Assembly: GCA_021401465.1 (NCBI GenBank)
Contig: JADDMT010000003.1
Span: 645,415 to 709,414, forward strand
Origin: Teratosphaeria epicoccoides
Lineage: Eukaryota > Ascomycota > Dothideomycetes > Mycosphaerellales > Teratosphaeriaceae
DNA length: 64,000 nucleotides
Direction of reading: 5' to 3'
In this document: in pieces, positions 41,406-52,085 of the stretch
Layout of the letters: every line of letters starts with the position of its first letter
Position numbering within the stretch: the first letter of the stretch is position 1
Program-made: the position numbers and the translations under genes
The notes under the pieces: generated by a model
What the model saw: only the letters and a program-made list of their open reading frames with translations
Database searches by the model: none
Told to the model about the DNA's origin: nothing

Positions 41406-42288
41406 GATCCTTGCCCTGTGGCCACTCAAGACTTTTATACCTTTTCGGCGCAGCGTTACAGATGATCAAGAGGCCAGACACCCGTTGCGGAATAATGCAA
41501 CCCTTCGGGATCAAGGAAGGAAGTCGAGAAGAAGCAGAATGGGACAAGCGAGTGGATGGCGCATTGCAGGACGGCTTTCCACCGGCTTGACGCAGGTGCC
41601 GTCAAGGACAGCCATCGAGAGGACAGGACGACTCATCCAGAGAATGCGATTGGCCACTTTTGAGGAAAATAGGATCTGTAGATGTTGGCATCACACAGTC
41701 CGTACAGCAATGGTGCAGAAGGCGTGTGGTGCAACGGCGTACTACAGTCATACAATTAGTGGCTCTCCGTCTAAAGTCTCGAAGTGAGCGAGCTAATGTA
41801 CAGAACCAGCAAGCAACGCGATGGGTATCGAAAAGCAACGCCGTCTACGCAATGCCTTGTGCTCGAACGCTACATCGATCAACGACCTCATCCTACTTGC
41901 ATGCAGATATTCTCGCGCGTCAGAGCCCTATACCGTCCTCATAAGCTGAAGGCAAGCTGTTGCCTGAACCACCACCCTTGATCGTAGCCACTGCATCCTA
42001 GGAGAGATCCTTCGCTGGCCGCAGCGCCAACTTCATCTTCTTGCCAGCAAATCCTGCCGCCAAGCCTGCCTCATCATGAAACCTGACCTCAGACGAAGCT
42101 ACTCGCTTGGGAGGACTTGCGAACCGGATTGATCGAGCCGTCGGCGTCGCTGTTGCCAGTCCGCGATCACCAGTAAGTAAGATGCCGCTTGTTCTACACT
42201 TTCAAATTACAATGTCAGCGTACAGGTCGCTAGAAGTGATAATCTGTGTCGATGCTATGGGTAAGATGCAGTGCAAATGCTAGCAATA
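41406..42288. other. Intergenic, possibly more AAA-ATPase debris
   Basis: A plus-strand open frame (41287-41787) and others run through this stretch, but composition is irregular and no motif is seen. The right end is the 3' flank of the UBP2-like gene. Confidence 0.4.
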
Positions 42289-45200
42289 CTACCAGCTAAC
42301 ATTTGCAGCAACTTGCCTCGAACCATCCCAGTCAGGGGTCTCGCCATCTTGAACGAGCTTGTTGGGATCGATGCTATCGATTGTCTGTAGCTGAGAAGTG
42401 AGCATTAGCGAAAAGGCCTGGTATGAGGAAGGAAGCTGCCCATTATTGTCAAGCTCGGGCATAGCTGAAGGAGCATTACGTACCTTCGAAGCATCGTTCC
42501 AGTCGCTCGCGTCGCCCATCTCGATGGCCTCATCCTCCCTTGCAGGTGGCGTCGGTAAAGCTTCTGGCTGCCGGCAAATCGGCTGCACAAATTCCAATTT
42601 GTCGCTAGACACATACACGGCATAGGTAGGCGTGGCAGCTTCGGCGGTCCATCTATCATGCCTCTCGCCCTTGGCCTCGAAGATGCTGTCCACCAGCTCA
42701 CTGGCAGGAATCTCTGTCACCCTCTCGTCATTATACTTGCGCCACATATCGCTCTCGAAGTCGTGGATGAAGATCCAGTAGTGCCCGCCACCAGCCTCCC
42801 CACGATGCATAAACACCGCAGCCAGACGGTACTTCTTGGTCTTGAATTCTGGTGCGTCAAATTCCGCTCGCAGCTTGCCTTCCAGTCGTTCAATCTCGCT
42901 CTTCAGCGACGGCAAACGCGCTTGCATTCGAGCAGACTCCGTAGCCAAAACTTGCGATAAATCGTCATCTATCTCGCCCAGATCACCAATGCCGAGGTCT
43001 TTGATCTCGCCATTAACGTCTTTGATAATATGCACGTAGTCTGCAGCGGCTAAGACGGCGTTGGGACCGTCCAGGTTCTCTGGGCCAGCCAAAATGCGCT
43101 TCTGTTCCTGCTTCAGAGCTTTCAACTGATTACGCCAGCCCCAGCAGCGTTGCCTCTTCGGCAGAGTACTAGGATCATTGAAGTAACGGTCCAGATAGAT
43201 CTCATCCTCAAACCGCATCATGTTCTTCGACTTGAACATCCTCTCGCCTTTCCTATCGTAGTTGTTACGGGGCATGCTCAGCTGCAGAAGAGTTGGCGCC
43301 GTCACCATGCTTCTGAATATGTCCTGTGCGGTACCCGGGCTATCGCCTCGTGACTCCAGCGCGAAGAAGTCATCCAACGCCGTGTACACGTCGGTGTCCT
43401 CCGTCGGAACATTTAGTGTCACCGCAGTCTCCCAAGACATCAGTGGCTTCGAATATGCACCATGGTTGTCCACCACGACTTCAGACATGCGACAAGCGAC
43501 CAACTCTCGAAGCGGGTCCAGCTGCTCGCCGCGTTCGTCCGTGCCGTTAGCTTTCATGCCTGCACGCAGGCGTTGTGTGATGGCATCATGAACTTCAGAA
43601 ACATCCTGCTGTTGTCTTGCATTGTCCTGTGCCATGTCCAGAAGGTCCTGCTTGGTGGTGCGCCTGGGTGGCAGAGGTGGTCTCTGACCAGCGTCATCGA
43701 CGGCGATGCTATTGACCTTGTCATTCTGATGGTTCGGCGACGTGACTCCGGAATCTCCGTTGGCCATCTTGGTGTCAGAGTCTTGATCGTCACCTTGCAA
43801 GGTTTGGCTGCTCGCGGAAGAGTCCTGGTTTGCCTCCGTCGGGTTGGCGGAGCCGTTCTGCTCTCCTCTATCAGATGCATGAGCCGAACCAGTGTCATTC
43901 GCATCACGAATGTCTGCAGCCTCGTCTGTTACCGGCGCGTCCGTGGCCAACAACTCATGGTCTTTGGGATCGAGAAACGCCCTGCACACCAGGTCTGCAC
44001 CAGGCTGAACCTCACCTGTGGGTTCCCTGACCATACGCTCGAACAGGCCTTGCAACTCTGTGGCAAAACCCTGACTTCCGACAAGTTCGACGTGTGTAAT
44101 TGGGACCAATCCGACAGTCTCGGTCTTCTTGGTGTCGGGTGTGACGTGTAATTTGTACTTGTCGTAGTTCAGCACCAGCTCGCGAATTGGCTTGATGGCG
44201 AAATAGTACTGCAATAAGCTGTTGAGATAGCATGTGTTGCCGCGGCTCTTAAGCCCAACTGGCCAGCTCCCCGGGTCGACCTGCTTGCTAGTCTTGCGCG
44301 CGAAGTGCTCATTGATGGTTCTGATCGCCTTTTCGGTTTGATCGCCTGGCCTCGAGTTCCGCGCCTCCTTTATGAACCACTCCAATATCGACTGATCAAC
44401 CTCATCAGGATTCTCAACTGGGTTGCCCAGCTGGACGAAAGCTTCCTTGACGCTCATCGCAGTCTCCGCACCATGACCAGCCACAAAATTGTTGAGCTTC
44501 TCACTCTTGCGGTCTCGGGCAATAACAGAAAGTGCCTTCTGGGCAAGCATTTCGTCCTCTTTGTTGTCAGCCACCTTGGTCCCGTAGATGGCTATTAGTC
44601 CATCATCATCCGTGTCTGTGGATGCGCCTGGGCCAAGAAAGTTGAGCGCATCGTGGACGGTCTCGATGCTCTGCTGAGCGATGTTTGTAAGCATTTTGCT
44701 ACCCCGTGAGATCCCAAGTTTGTACAGCGCGTGCCGAAGCTCTTCCTTCTGTGACGGTCCGCTATCTTGTAGCCGAACCTGGAATAGATTGCTGACGCGT
44801 TCGTCGTCCGCTTTGGCGCCTTCTTCAGCCGAGTTGATACCCAACGCGCGATATGCTGCTCTGATGTCCTTGCTGCTGATTACTGATTGTGATTCCAAGA
44901 CAGCCACTTTCATCGAAAGCGACTCGGAGTTGGGCCTGTTCTCTGCAATGACTTGTAGACATTCGAAGTAGTACGATGCTCGCTCGGGATCGCAAATGGT
45001 CTGTCGCTCGTACGCAAACTCAACAAGTGAGTCGCCAAAATCTGGGAGGATGCCCAAGCCTGAACAGAAACTGCAATGGCGTCAAAGCTTCGTCAGCCCA
45101 CTTCCTTCGTGAAGTGATGTCTCCAACGGAAGGCACACTTACGGAAGTTGCTCATTGCCGTTGTTTGCGCGCAAACCGGGAGCGATGTACCGCTGATCTG

Positions 45201-46265
45201 CAACAAACGCGTTAGCTGCAGGCACATGCACATTGGTCGTGGCCGCATAATCCGCAACATACAGCCTTGTGCTGCAAGCGTCCGCTCGAGATCGCGATTC
45301 GCAGACGGCCATCCACCTATACCGTTCATCAATGCTGGGTTGGGTAGACCTGTCTCGGCGCCAATCTTGTAAAACCACGCCGTTAGTTCCATCTCGACAT
45401 CCTCCAGCAGCTCACGCAAACTACTGCCATCGGCGTCTACGCGGTCTGCGACTGGCGGTGGAGTCGGCAGATACCAGAGTCCTTCGTCGCTCTAACGGCG
45501 CATCAGCATAATGTCAAGCGCTTGCGCCTTCACCCAACGTACAGCATCTCTGAAGCCATATCCCTCCAACAAGTCCCTGCAATCATCCCCTCTCACCCCA
45601 AACGCCTCCATGAAGCGCTTGTTGTCCGCCGGAAACGCATCTCTCGCACGATCGGGCCTCTGGGAATCATTCACATACTTCCGCAATCGTGACAGAGCCT
45701 CCATGGGGGTTGCCTGCCGCACACCCTCTCTTGACGGATCCTGCGCAATGACAGCCTCATATCGCCTCTTCAGATTCTCCGTGCTTGTCAGCAAGTCCTT
45801 TTGTGCGTTGCTTATCCGTGAGGGTCTAAAGGATATCTGGAGGTGCGCTCGACACTGTGGAGCCGAGCACTGCCAGCTGAAGGTGATGCGGCTGACTGTT
45901 GTCTCATCTTGGTCTAGATGCTGGAAATGGTGCAGCGGGTATTCTGAGTTTGGACACGGGTTCGTTGCGTGCGCATAGTCTATCTTCACATCGGCGTGGA
46001 TCCTGCACTTCTTGCATGTGACTGCAAGCTTGTACTTGGATGAGCCATCAGGTCTCAGATCGAGCGGCGGCGGCACACTTTGCTTGCTCTTGATGCAATA
46101 GTCGTGCTGGCAGCTCCCTGCCCCTGGGATTGGTCCTTCAACGCCAGGTTTTGTGCAGTCTGTGAGAACATTGCCTCCTCTGTCTTTCTTGAGCGGGTCG
46201 AATTTGAGTAGGTCGTGATGAAGCTTGGGAGCGGTCTTGCCGGATCTCGGAGGTGGTAAGTTCAT
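42289..46265 (-). CDS. UBP2-like ubiquitin-specific protease
   Basis: Probable exons: 46265-45497, 45445-45263, 45197-45143 and 45070-42289, with introns of 51, 65 and 72 nt. The last two introns are firm: they restore AAQGYQRYIAPGLRANNGN and then LPFCSGLGILPDFGDSLVEF. Between exon 1 (ends ALDIMLMR) and exon 2 (DADGSSLRELLEDVEMEL) the genome has an in-frame TAG, removed by the 51-nt intron if that is real. The N-terminus has zinc-type cysteine pairs (VTCKKCRIHADVKI). The catalytic domain shows the Cys box KSRGNTCYLNSLLQYYF and the His box GGGHYWIFIHDFESDMWRKY. Yeast Ubp2 trims Lys63-linked chains with Rsp5/Rup1. The assignment to the UBP2/USP25-28 branch is by overall layout. Confidence 0.85.
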
Positions 46266-46364
46266 CGCTGGGTGGGAGTATAGGTACGTTTGACAAGAAT
46301 CATGGAAGAAGAAGCTGTCACTAGTTGAAATCGATCAAAAGCTTCGCCGAGCCTGCATGTCAGC

Positions 46365-46724
46365 ATGTGTCCAGGCAGCGGCATAAAGACGATTACTTTC
46401 CAGATTAGTCGATCATCTCCAGATGTCAAGACCGCCAAGCTTTGCAATCGCCGCGTGCAACACATGCACCACGATGGTTCGCCTCAGCGACTGCTACGTC
46501 ACTCTGCGTCTGCTCGGATGGATACATGTAAGACATCGCGTCGCGCACTGGATCACTCGCCGCACACGCCGACTCCGTCGACATCGTCACCAACGAGCAC
46601 CACTGAGAAAACAGAATGGCACGAAGGAAAGTGGTTGTGGACAGATCACTCGTTGTCCAAGCTAACGCAGCAACGTGATAGGTTTGGCCATCCCAAGACC
46701 AGTTGCGAGTATGTACAGAAGTGA
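46365..46724 (+). CDS. Possible small protein, unknown
   Basis: A 119-codon frame from the ATG at 46365, divergent from the UBP2-like gene with only about 100 bp between starts. The C-terminal half looks protein-like: Pro/Thr/Ser-rich then TEWHEGKWLWTDHSLSKLTQ and a Cys near the end. An ATG at 46422 in another frame followed by a GTAAGA donor offers an alternative first exon. No family is recognised. Confidence 0.4.
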   Translation: MCPGSGIKTITFQISRSSPDVKTAKLCNRRVQHMHHDGSPQRLLRHSASARMDTCKTSRRALDHSPHTPTPSTSSPTSTTEKTEWHEGKWLWTDHSLSKLTQQRDRFGHPKTSCEYVQK

Positions 46725-46826
46725 AAGCTTAGGATCGAAACATTTGTAGGGTATCGTCGCTCTCATCATCATGCATCGTAACATCCCTCCCATGGCCGTT
46801 GATCGCATTCCAAGAATTTTCCTGTC

Positions 46827-47963
46827 CTACAAGAAAAGCATCACCGCCACTGGAGCCGCCAACGCCAACCACGTTGCTGTTCTGTCGATCTGTAGCCAAC
46901 ACTTCTTGCCGCTCGAAGAACCGCTGTGATGGATTTCGTCCGTGCCTTTACTGGCGATGATGTTGGTAGATCTTCCGCCAGGACAGAAAATGACCTGATA
47001 ACCGCCCCCGGTTGGGTTGATGAATGTCGAGGTCTGATCGTCGTAGGCGTATGAATAAGCATCTGGACACACATCTTTGGCGGCTTTGGAGTAGTAGTTA
47101 GGGGAGCATTGACTGCTGCCATCATACTGTCCAGTGCAACAGTACTCCGGCTTGTTGTACTTGGCGCAGGCCGAATAGCATGGATTAAATGCTGGTCGGG
47201 CGACATCTGTATCCGGATAGGGGTATGTCCCATTGCCTGGCGCCTCAGGCGGGTTCACTTGAAGGTCCCAGGGGCACCATGATGACACGTCCGAAGCGCT
47301 GTTGTTCTGCTCGAAAGGGAGTGGGTCGCTACTTGATGTTCCCAGGAAGATCTGACCGTTGCCATACGGGTTGAAGCCCTGAGCGGCCAAGTCGCCAACA
47401 GAAGCAACGCAAGATGGATTTGTCGTGGATTGATCGAGCTTTTCCAGTGCGGAGTTGCCATTAGGGAGCAGGACAATCGCGACTGGGAGATTGTAGCCGT
47501 CCACCAAGCTGATATCGTAGAAGGTTTGTGAACTACTACCGTTCATCGTGAATTCTGCGAGTGTCGCCGGTGGATTTCCAGCCGATTTGCAATCCTCAGT
47601 GCCGCAGTCGCCCGTGGTGCATGAGGCGCCGCCGCCGTTCTCGGTATTGTTGTTGAATGTGCAGTTCGTCCGAGCCCATATACGACCCTGCCAGTCCGAA
47701 GACACTGTGAAGGACTGATTTGTGTTTGTTTCCATCGTCGAATGTACGTTGCTTCCAGTGCCGCTTTGCGTAGATAGTGCAGGCCATATTGTAGTTTCGC
47801 ATTGGTTCGTGATGATCATTGGAAGGCCGCCTCCGCTATGATTACTTTGCCGCGGATTTAGCTGGAGGGGCTGCAGCTGCTGGCGCAGGTGGTGCAGCGC
47901 CATCGTCCTCCGCGGCAAGATCAGACATATGCTTACGACCACGGCGGAAAAGCGACAATTCAT
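46827..47963 (-). CDS. GPI-anchored thaumatin-like protein
   Basis: About 378 residues if it starts at the ATG at 47963 (MNCRFSAVVVSICLIL, a modest signal-like core). The thaumatin domain begins LPMIITNQCETTIWPAL and carries the family hallmark DWQGRIWARTNCTFN, then GASCTTGDCG, NLPVAIVLLP and many cysteines (CYSACAKYNKPEYCCTGQY). The end, Ser-rich then ATWLALAAPVAVMLFL, is a GPI signal, so the protein is probably wall- or membrane-bound. Fungal thaumatin-like proteins include beta-glucan-binding or glucan-cleaving members. The start is uncertain: the first 40 codons overlap exon 2 of the Ala/Pro-rich gene in a different frame, and a separate 5' exon may be the true leader. The frame is open up to 48191. 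Confidence 0.78.
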   Translation of the reverse strand: MNCRFSAVVVSICLILPRRTMALHHLRQQLQPLQLNPRQSNHSGGGLPMIITNQCETTIWPALSTQSGTGSNVHSTMETNTNQSFTVSSDWQGRIWARTNCTFNNNTENGGGASCTTGDCGTEDCKSAGNPPATLAEFTMNGSSSQTFYDISLVDGYNLPVAIVLLPNGNSALEKLDQSTTNPSCVASVGDLAAQGFNPYGNGQIFLGTSSSDPLPFEQNNSASDVSSWCPWDLQVNPPEAPGNGTYPYPDTDVARPAFNPCYSACAKYNKPEYCCTGQYDGSSQCSPNYYSKAAKDVCPDAYSYAYDDQTSTFINPTGGGYQVIFCPGGRSTNIIASKGTDEIHHSGSSSGKKCWLQIDRTATWLALAAPVAVMLFL

Positions 47964-48252
47964 GCTCGTGAGCTTTCTTGAGGGCATTTTCCCTTTCGCA
48001 ACGTTAGGAGAAAACATTTCCCAGTGTAGATCTGAAACCTCACTTGTGCTTGAGAAACTTGGCCTTGCCAGAGATCTTCTAGAGCTCGTACTTGGCAATG
48101 AGGCGCGCAACGAGACCAGTGTGCTTGCTGGCAGTAGATGGCGCTCCGACTGATGGTGCAATCGACGGCGCTGCGACTGGCGGCGTAGCAACGGCTGGCG
48201 GGGCGACAGCTGGTGGTATGACTGCAGGGGGCGCTGCAGCTGGCGCGGGCAT
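47842..48252 (-). pseudogene. Ala/Pro-rich small protein gene with in-frame TAG
   Basis: The ATG at 48252 starts an Ala/Pro-rich frame (MPAPAAAPPAVIPP) continuing TASKHTGLVARLIAKYEL, then an in-frame TAG at 48079-48081, then KISGKAKFLKHK in the same frame. A 51-nt intron (47993-48043, GTGAGG, CTAAC branch, phase 2) leads to ENALKKAHEHELSLFRRGRK, HMSDLAAEDD and an Ala/Pro tail ending at a TAA (47842-47844). The second exon and intron are convincing. The TAG is therefore either a disabling mutation, for example from CAG, or a sign that the real 5' exon differs. About 120 residues without the stop. No family recognised. Confidence 0.5.
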
Positions 48253-48792
48253 GTCTCGAGTGGAGCAGCTGTGATGAGTGGGCTGGAGCGTAGCTAAGAA
48301 ATACCGTGCAAATGCGAGACTGCTGGATGGCTGTGCTGTGATAAGACGATGATGTACGAGAAAGAAGATATAGCAGACACCAGGATTCAACGAAGCATTC
48401 GCCACGCACGTCGCTTCTGCATCAGAGCATGATCGCCGTCAATGGCGGAAAGAGATCTTGGAAGGATGAATTGAGCAGCCGCCAGTCTCATTGTCTGCAG
48501 CTTCCTGCGTGGGTGTTTCATGCGAACAGGATCCATGGATGAGGCCAATCGATCGTTCGCATCTCCAGACTCCAGGATGACCTGTCAATGTCTTCTCTGC
48601 CACACTCATGGTGCCTTAGTGGCATGCATGCTTCTATGCCTGCAGGAATGGTGAAACCTGCAGGCGCTGCCGCTGACGTCATAAATATCTCGGCTAGCTC
48701 CGGACGAAATGGATTATGGGAGTGAGTCAAGTGACGGGACCATATGGGGACGTGACTGCTTGCTGATGGTGGCATGAAGCGTCCTGGATTAA
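48253..48792. other. Divergent upstream region
   Basis: 540 bp between the Ala/Pro-rich gene and the peptidase gene; no further gene seen. Confidence 0.45.
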
Positions 48793-50505
48793 ATGTATCA
48801 GCGTGAACTGCACGATGACCGGGCACTGGAGCGGATCGTCTTGCCAGTACTGCGCGGATCAAGGATTCAGAACAACACACCGGCCCGCAACAGAGGTGTG
48901 GTCCAGAGCCAGGCCGTAAGTAGGTCTTCTCTGGCCATTAATCTGCGTACTTCTGGCAACACAAGCTTCAAGTACCCAGCAAAGTCGCACGCTCGCCGTG
49001 TGGCCGAGAAGTTGAAGGTCAAAGACGGCACCATTGCCATCGCGGCCAGCCCCTCACGTCTGTATCCTAATTCTGATCAGCCGGTGCCATTCAGGCAGGA
49101 TCGAGACTTCTACTATCTCACTGGATCGAGTGAGCCTGGTCAGTACGTCACGTATGACATTGGAAAGGACAGCTTGAAATTATGGCTGCCGGAAATTGAT
49201 GAGAGCGAAGTCGTATGGACAGGACGTGGGGACACCGTTGAGGAGGCATTGGAGAAGTATGACATTGATGCAGCGGAATATCTTGTTCCAGCTGTCTCTA
49301 GAGTGCCTCAACGAGATCGAACAAGGTTTCCGCCAAATTGGCTGGACAAGAGGCATCCACCCGCACACCAGTTCGGCACTGAGGAAGACCTCATCCCGCT
49401 CTTCTGTCTCGAAAAGTGCAATCGAATCTTGCGCTTTTCGCCCAGTCAATCCGACTGCGATGGACAGGTTGCAGCCCCGGAGGGCAAGATCACACTGCGA
49501 CGAGCACTCAATGCTTGCAGAGTCATCAAAGACGAGCACGAAATTAGCCTGATCAAGAAAGCAAATGAGATTACTACCAAGGCGCACCTAGCTGCTCTAA
49601 AAGGCCTTCATCACTTCAGCTCAGAACCCGAGGTCGACGCAGCATATACTGGGACCTGTATAGCCCAAAACGCCAAAGAACAAGCCTACGCACCGATCGT
49701 TGGCTCTGGACCCAATGCCGGCGTGCTTCACTATGGCGCCAACAACGAAGCCTTTGGCGACAGACAAGTATGCGTCATGGATGCTGGCTGCGAGGTCCAA
49801 TGCTACGCTTCAGACGTCACTCGCACCTTTCCGCTGAATAAATCCAATCCTGGACACTGGCCATCAATAGAGGCCAAGGAGGTTTATGAACTTGTGGAGA
49901 AGGTCCAGGAAGCTTGCATCGAGGCTCTTGGGCCTGGTAGGGACTTCATTCAAATAGCAATGTTGGCACGAAGGCTGACAATAGAGGGGCTGATGAAGCT
50001 GGGAATCCTGAAGGGCGAATTCGAGGACATCTGGCTTGCTGGGACTGTGATGGGCTTCTTCCCGCATGGTTTGGGCCATCACCTGGGCCTGGACGTACAC
50101 GATGTCAGCCCCATCCCACACCCGCCGTTGCTAGACGCCGTAGCGCAGTTTCGACAAATCCCGCCTGAGCCAATTTTGAGATTGCTAGGTCCGTTCGACT
50201 TTGCAAGTCCAGCTCTGACAGAGGAGTGCTCCGCACGGCCACCCCCTTCGACGCTCGAGCCAGGCATGGTCGTTACCATTGAGCCTGGATGCTACTTCAA
50301 CAAATTTCTGCTGGAGCACTTCTTTCTAAACGATGCCATACATAGCCAGTTCATCGACAAGGATGTCTTGAAGCGATACTGGAAGATCGGCGGTGTGAGG
50401 ATCGAAGACGATATATTGATTACACGAGACGGGTATGAGAACCTAACGACCACGCCAAAAGGTGAAAAGATGCTGGAGGTCATCCGCGAAGCCGCCCGAA
50501 AGTAG
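48793..50505 (+). CDS. Xaa-Pro aminopeptidase (PEPP type, M24B)
   Basis: The frame from the ATG at 48793 is 570 residues. The aminopeptidase P N-domain begins KYPAKSHARRVAEKLKVKDG and includes FRQDRDFYYLTGSSEPGQYV. The pita-bread catalytic domain shows all metal ligands: Asp in CVMDAGCEVQ, Asp in YASDVTRTFP, His in GLGHHLGLDVHD, Glu in VVTIEPGCYF and Glu in GVRIEDDILI. It removes N-terminal residues preceding proline with two Mn2+. A likely 57-nt phase-0 intron lies at 48916-48972 (donor GTAAGT), which would remove 19 residues with no similarity to the family just before YPAKSHARR. There is no clear targeting signal. Confidence 0.92.
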   Translation: MYQRELHDDRALERIVLPVLRGSRIQNNTPARNRGVVQSQAVSRSSLAINLRTSGNTSFKYPAKSHARRVAEKLKVKDGTIAIAASPSRLYPNSDQPVPFRQDRDFYYLTGSSEPGQYVTYDIGKDSLKLWLPEIDESEVVWTGRGDTVEEALEKYDIDAAEYLVPAVSRVPQRDRTRFPPNWLDKRHPPAHQFGTEEDLIPLFCLEKCNRILRFSPSQSDCDGQVAAPEGKITLRRALNACRVIKDEHEISLIKKANEITTKAHLAALKGLHHFSSEPEVDAAYTGTCIAQNAKEQAYAPIVGSGPNAGVLHYGANNEAFGDRQVCVMDAGCEVQCYASDVTRTFPLNKSNPGHWPSIEAKEVYELVEKVQEACIEALGPGRDFIQIAMLARRLTIEGLMKLGILKGEFEDIWLAGTVMGFFPHGLGHHLGLDVHDVSPIPHPPLLDAVAQFRQIPPEPILRLLGPFDFASPALTEECSARPPPSTLEPGMVVTIEPGCYFNKFLLEHFFLNDAIHSQFIDKDVLKRYWKIGGVRIEDDILITRDGYENLTTTPKGEKMLEVIREAARK

Positions 50506-50627
50506 TCAAAGCCCGCGACTCGAGCTACGATCGTACTTCAGGTACCATGTCTTGTCGTGTGATATCCACTACCGTCCTGTCCGCCCATCGCCAGACTTCA
50601 TGCAATGCAGCCGCGGGTATCATTCCC

Positions 50628-51291
50628 CTAAAACTGATCCAAAGTCATGCTCATGCTCACATCCGTATTCTCAACCATCCGCTGAAACTCCTCAAAACTG
50701 ATCTTCCCATCCCCATCCTGATCTGCCTCCATAATCGTCTTGTCCACGATCTGCTGCAACTGCTGATCCTTCAAATTGCTCCCGACCATCATCTTCAGCA
50801 CGATAAACAATTCGCCGTTGCTGATGTAGCCGTCGCGATCGATGTCGTAGACTTTGAAGGCGAAGCGCAGCTTTTCTTCTTTGTTGCCTTTGGAGCTGAA
50901 GGCGGAGAGGCCGGAGACGAATTCTTGGAAGTCGACGTCGCCGCCGCCGTCCTCGTCGAAGATGGCAATCATTCGGGTTGCGAGCGGATTGGAGGAGACT
51001 TGGGGGAGGGAGAGGAATTCATCGCGTTCGATTGTGCCGGAGTTGTCCTGTCCGCAGTGTGAGTAGCGGCGAGTTCATGGTGAGAGGGTTTCTCGACGCA
51101 CCTTGTCCAATTTCATGAATCGTTTTCGTAGTCTGTCCACTTCTTCTCTGTCGACTGCGCATTTCATCCCGAGTCAGCGCATTTCCGAGTACCATCTTGG
51201 TCTTCATCCTCTACCATCGTCTTGAGTGCTATCACTGACAATTGGAAGTCTGAACAATGTTCTCCAGCATGACACTGTTTGCGTTCCCCAT
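50628..51291 (-). CDS. Calcineurin regulatory subunit B
   Basis: Three exons: 51291-51240, 51154-51102 and 51047-50628, with introns of 85 nt (phase 1) and 54 nt (phase 0); 174 residues, the normal length. Exon 1 gives MGNANSVMLENIVQTSN with Gly2 for N-myristoylation; exon 2 FDREEVDRLRKRFMKLDK; exon 3 starts DNSGTIERDEFLSLPQVSSN. Four EF-hands are present: DKDNSGTIERDE (split by the intron), DEDGGGDVDFQE, DIDRDGYISNGE and DQDGDGKISFEE. It ends DVSMSMTLDQF, as in other fungi. It binds and activates the calcineurin catalytic subunit in response to Ca2+/calmodulin, and so acts on Crz1-type signalling. Only the last exon is long enough to notice as an open frame. Confidence 0.95.
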
Positions 51292-51599
51292 CTCGACGTC
51301 TTCTTGTTGGTTATGGGGACCCCCGTAATGGGTTTCTCTTTCTGTCTGTCGCCGACTGTTCTGTGAATGAGACTGGGCTGCCATTGTTCTCGCGTGCCAG
51401 AGGAAACCGCTGCCCTGTACCCGCGGGAGGGGTGGGGCGAGCTAGAGGGATCCGCGAGGGCAGAAGCGCCAGCGAAGCTTGTTTGCTCACTTGGGAAGGT
51501 AGCGCGTTAGTGCGCGATCTGACGGAGGTCGGTTGAGCAGTCATTCACCAACGTTGAAGAAACCGCTCTATCAAGCCAGTAAGGACTACGACCAGGAAC
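51292..51599. other. Divergent upstream region of calcineurin B and DUF1770 gene
   Basis: 308 bp; no gene seen. Confidence 0.5.
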
Positions 51600-52085
51600 A
51601 TGGAGGACGTAGCGATGCAAGCTGCGGAAACACTCCAAACTGCGCACATCAAATACAGCCCCTCCGTCCAGCACGATATTAACCCGTCGACCTCTGCATC
51701 GATCAAAGAACCCGTCAATCTCGAGGATGACCCGGAGGCCGCCTCCGATGTCGACGAAGACGAGATCCCGGTGTCAATCTTAAGACCTACACCTCGGCGC
51801 CCACAAATGCCGCCCTTGCCCGATTTGCGATTCGAGCAGAGCTATCTTGCCAGCATCAAAGGTGCGAAGGGATGGCAGGGTGTGACTTTCATCACCATCA
51901 GAGATCAGGTCTTGATGCCGTTAGTGCAGGGTATGGCTTGGACGTTGATTGTGGCTGGGTGGCGGTATGCGAACCGCGATACCAAACTTGCTGGACAGTC
52001 AGTTGGTGCGAGGTTGAGGAGGTGGTGGTGGGGTGTCAATAACTGGTATGAAGGAGATGAGCTTGTTGAAGGGCAGCTTTACTGA
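51600..52085 (+). CDS. DUF1770 fungal protein
   Basis: Single exon, 161 residues, ATG at 51600. It has the layout of the fungal DUF1770 family: N-terminal AAETLQTAHIKYSPSVQH, an acidic linker (NLEDDPEAASDVDEDEIPVS), then LPDLRFEQSYLASIKGAKGW and the amphipathic block IRDQVLMPLVQGMAWTLIVA with a Trp-rich end (RRWWWGVNNWYEG). The second half may associate with a membrane. The family has no known function. The stop at 52085 gives the usual length, so no further exon is needed. Confidence 0.68.
   Translation: MEDVAMQAAETLQTAHIKYSPSVQHDINPSTSASIKEPVNLEDDPEAASDVDEDEIPVSILRPTPRRPQMPPLPDLRFEQSYLASIKGAKGWQGVTFITIRDQVLMPLVQGMAWTLIVAGWRYANRDTKLAGQSVGARLRRWWWGVNNWYEGDELVEGQLY

Noticed and set aside
43462..44151. 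229-codon plus-strand frame inside the UBP2-like gene
   Set aside because: Antisense shadow of the protease domain; no own motif.
47964..48191. N-terminal extension of the thaumatin-like frame up to 48191
   Set aside because: It has no ATG at that end, is Arg/Ser-rich, and overlaps the other frame of the Ala/Pro-rich gene; not a plausible leader.
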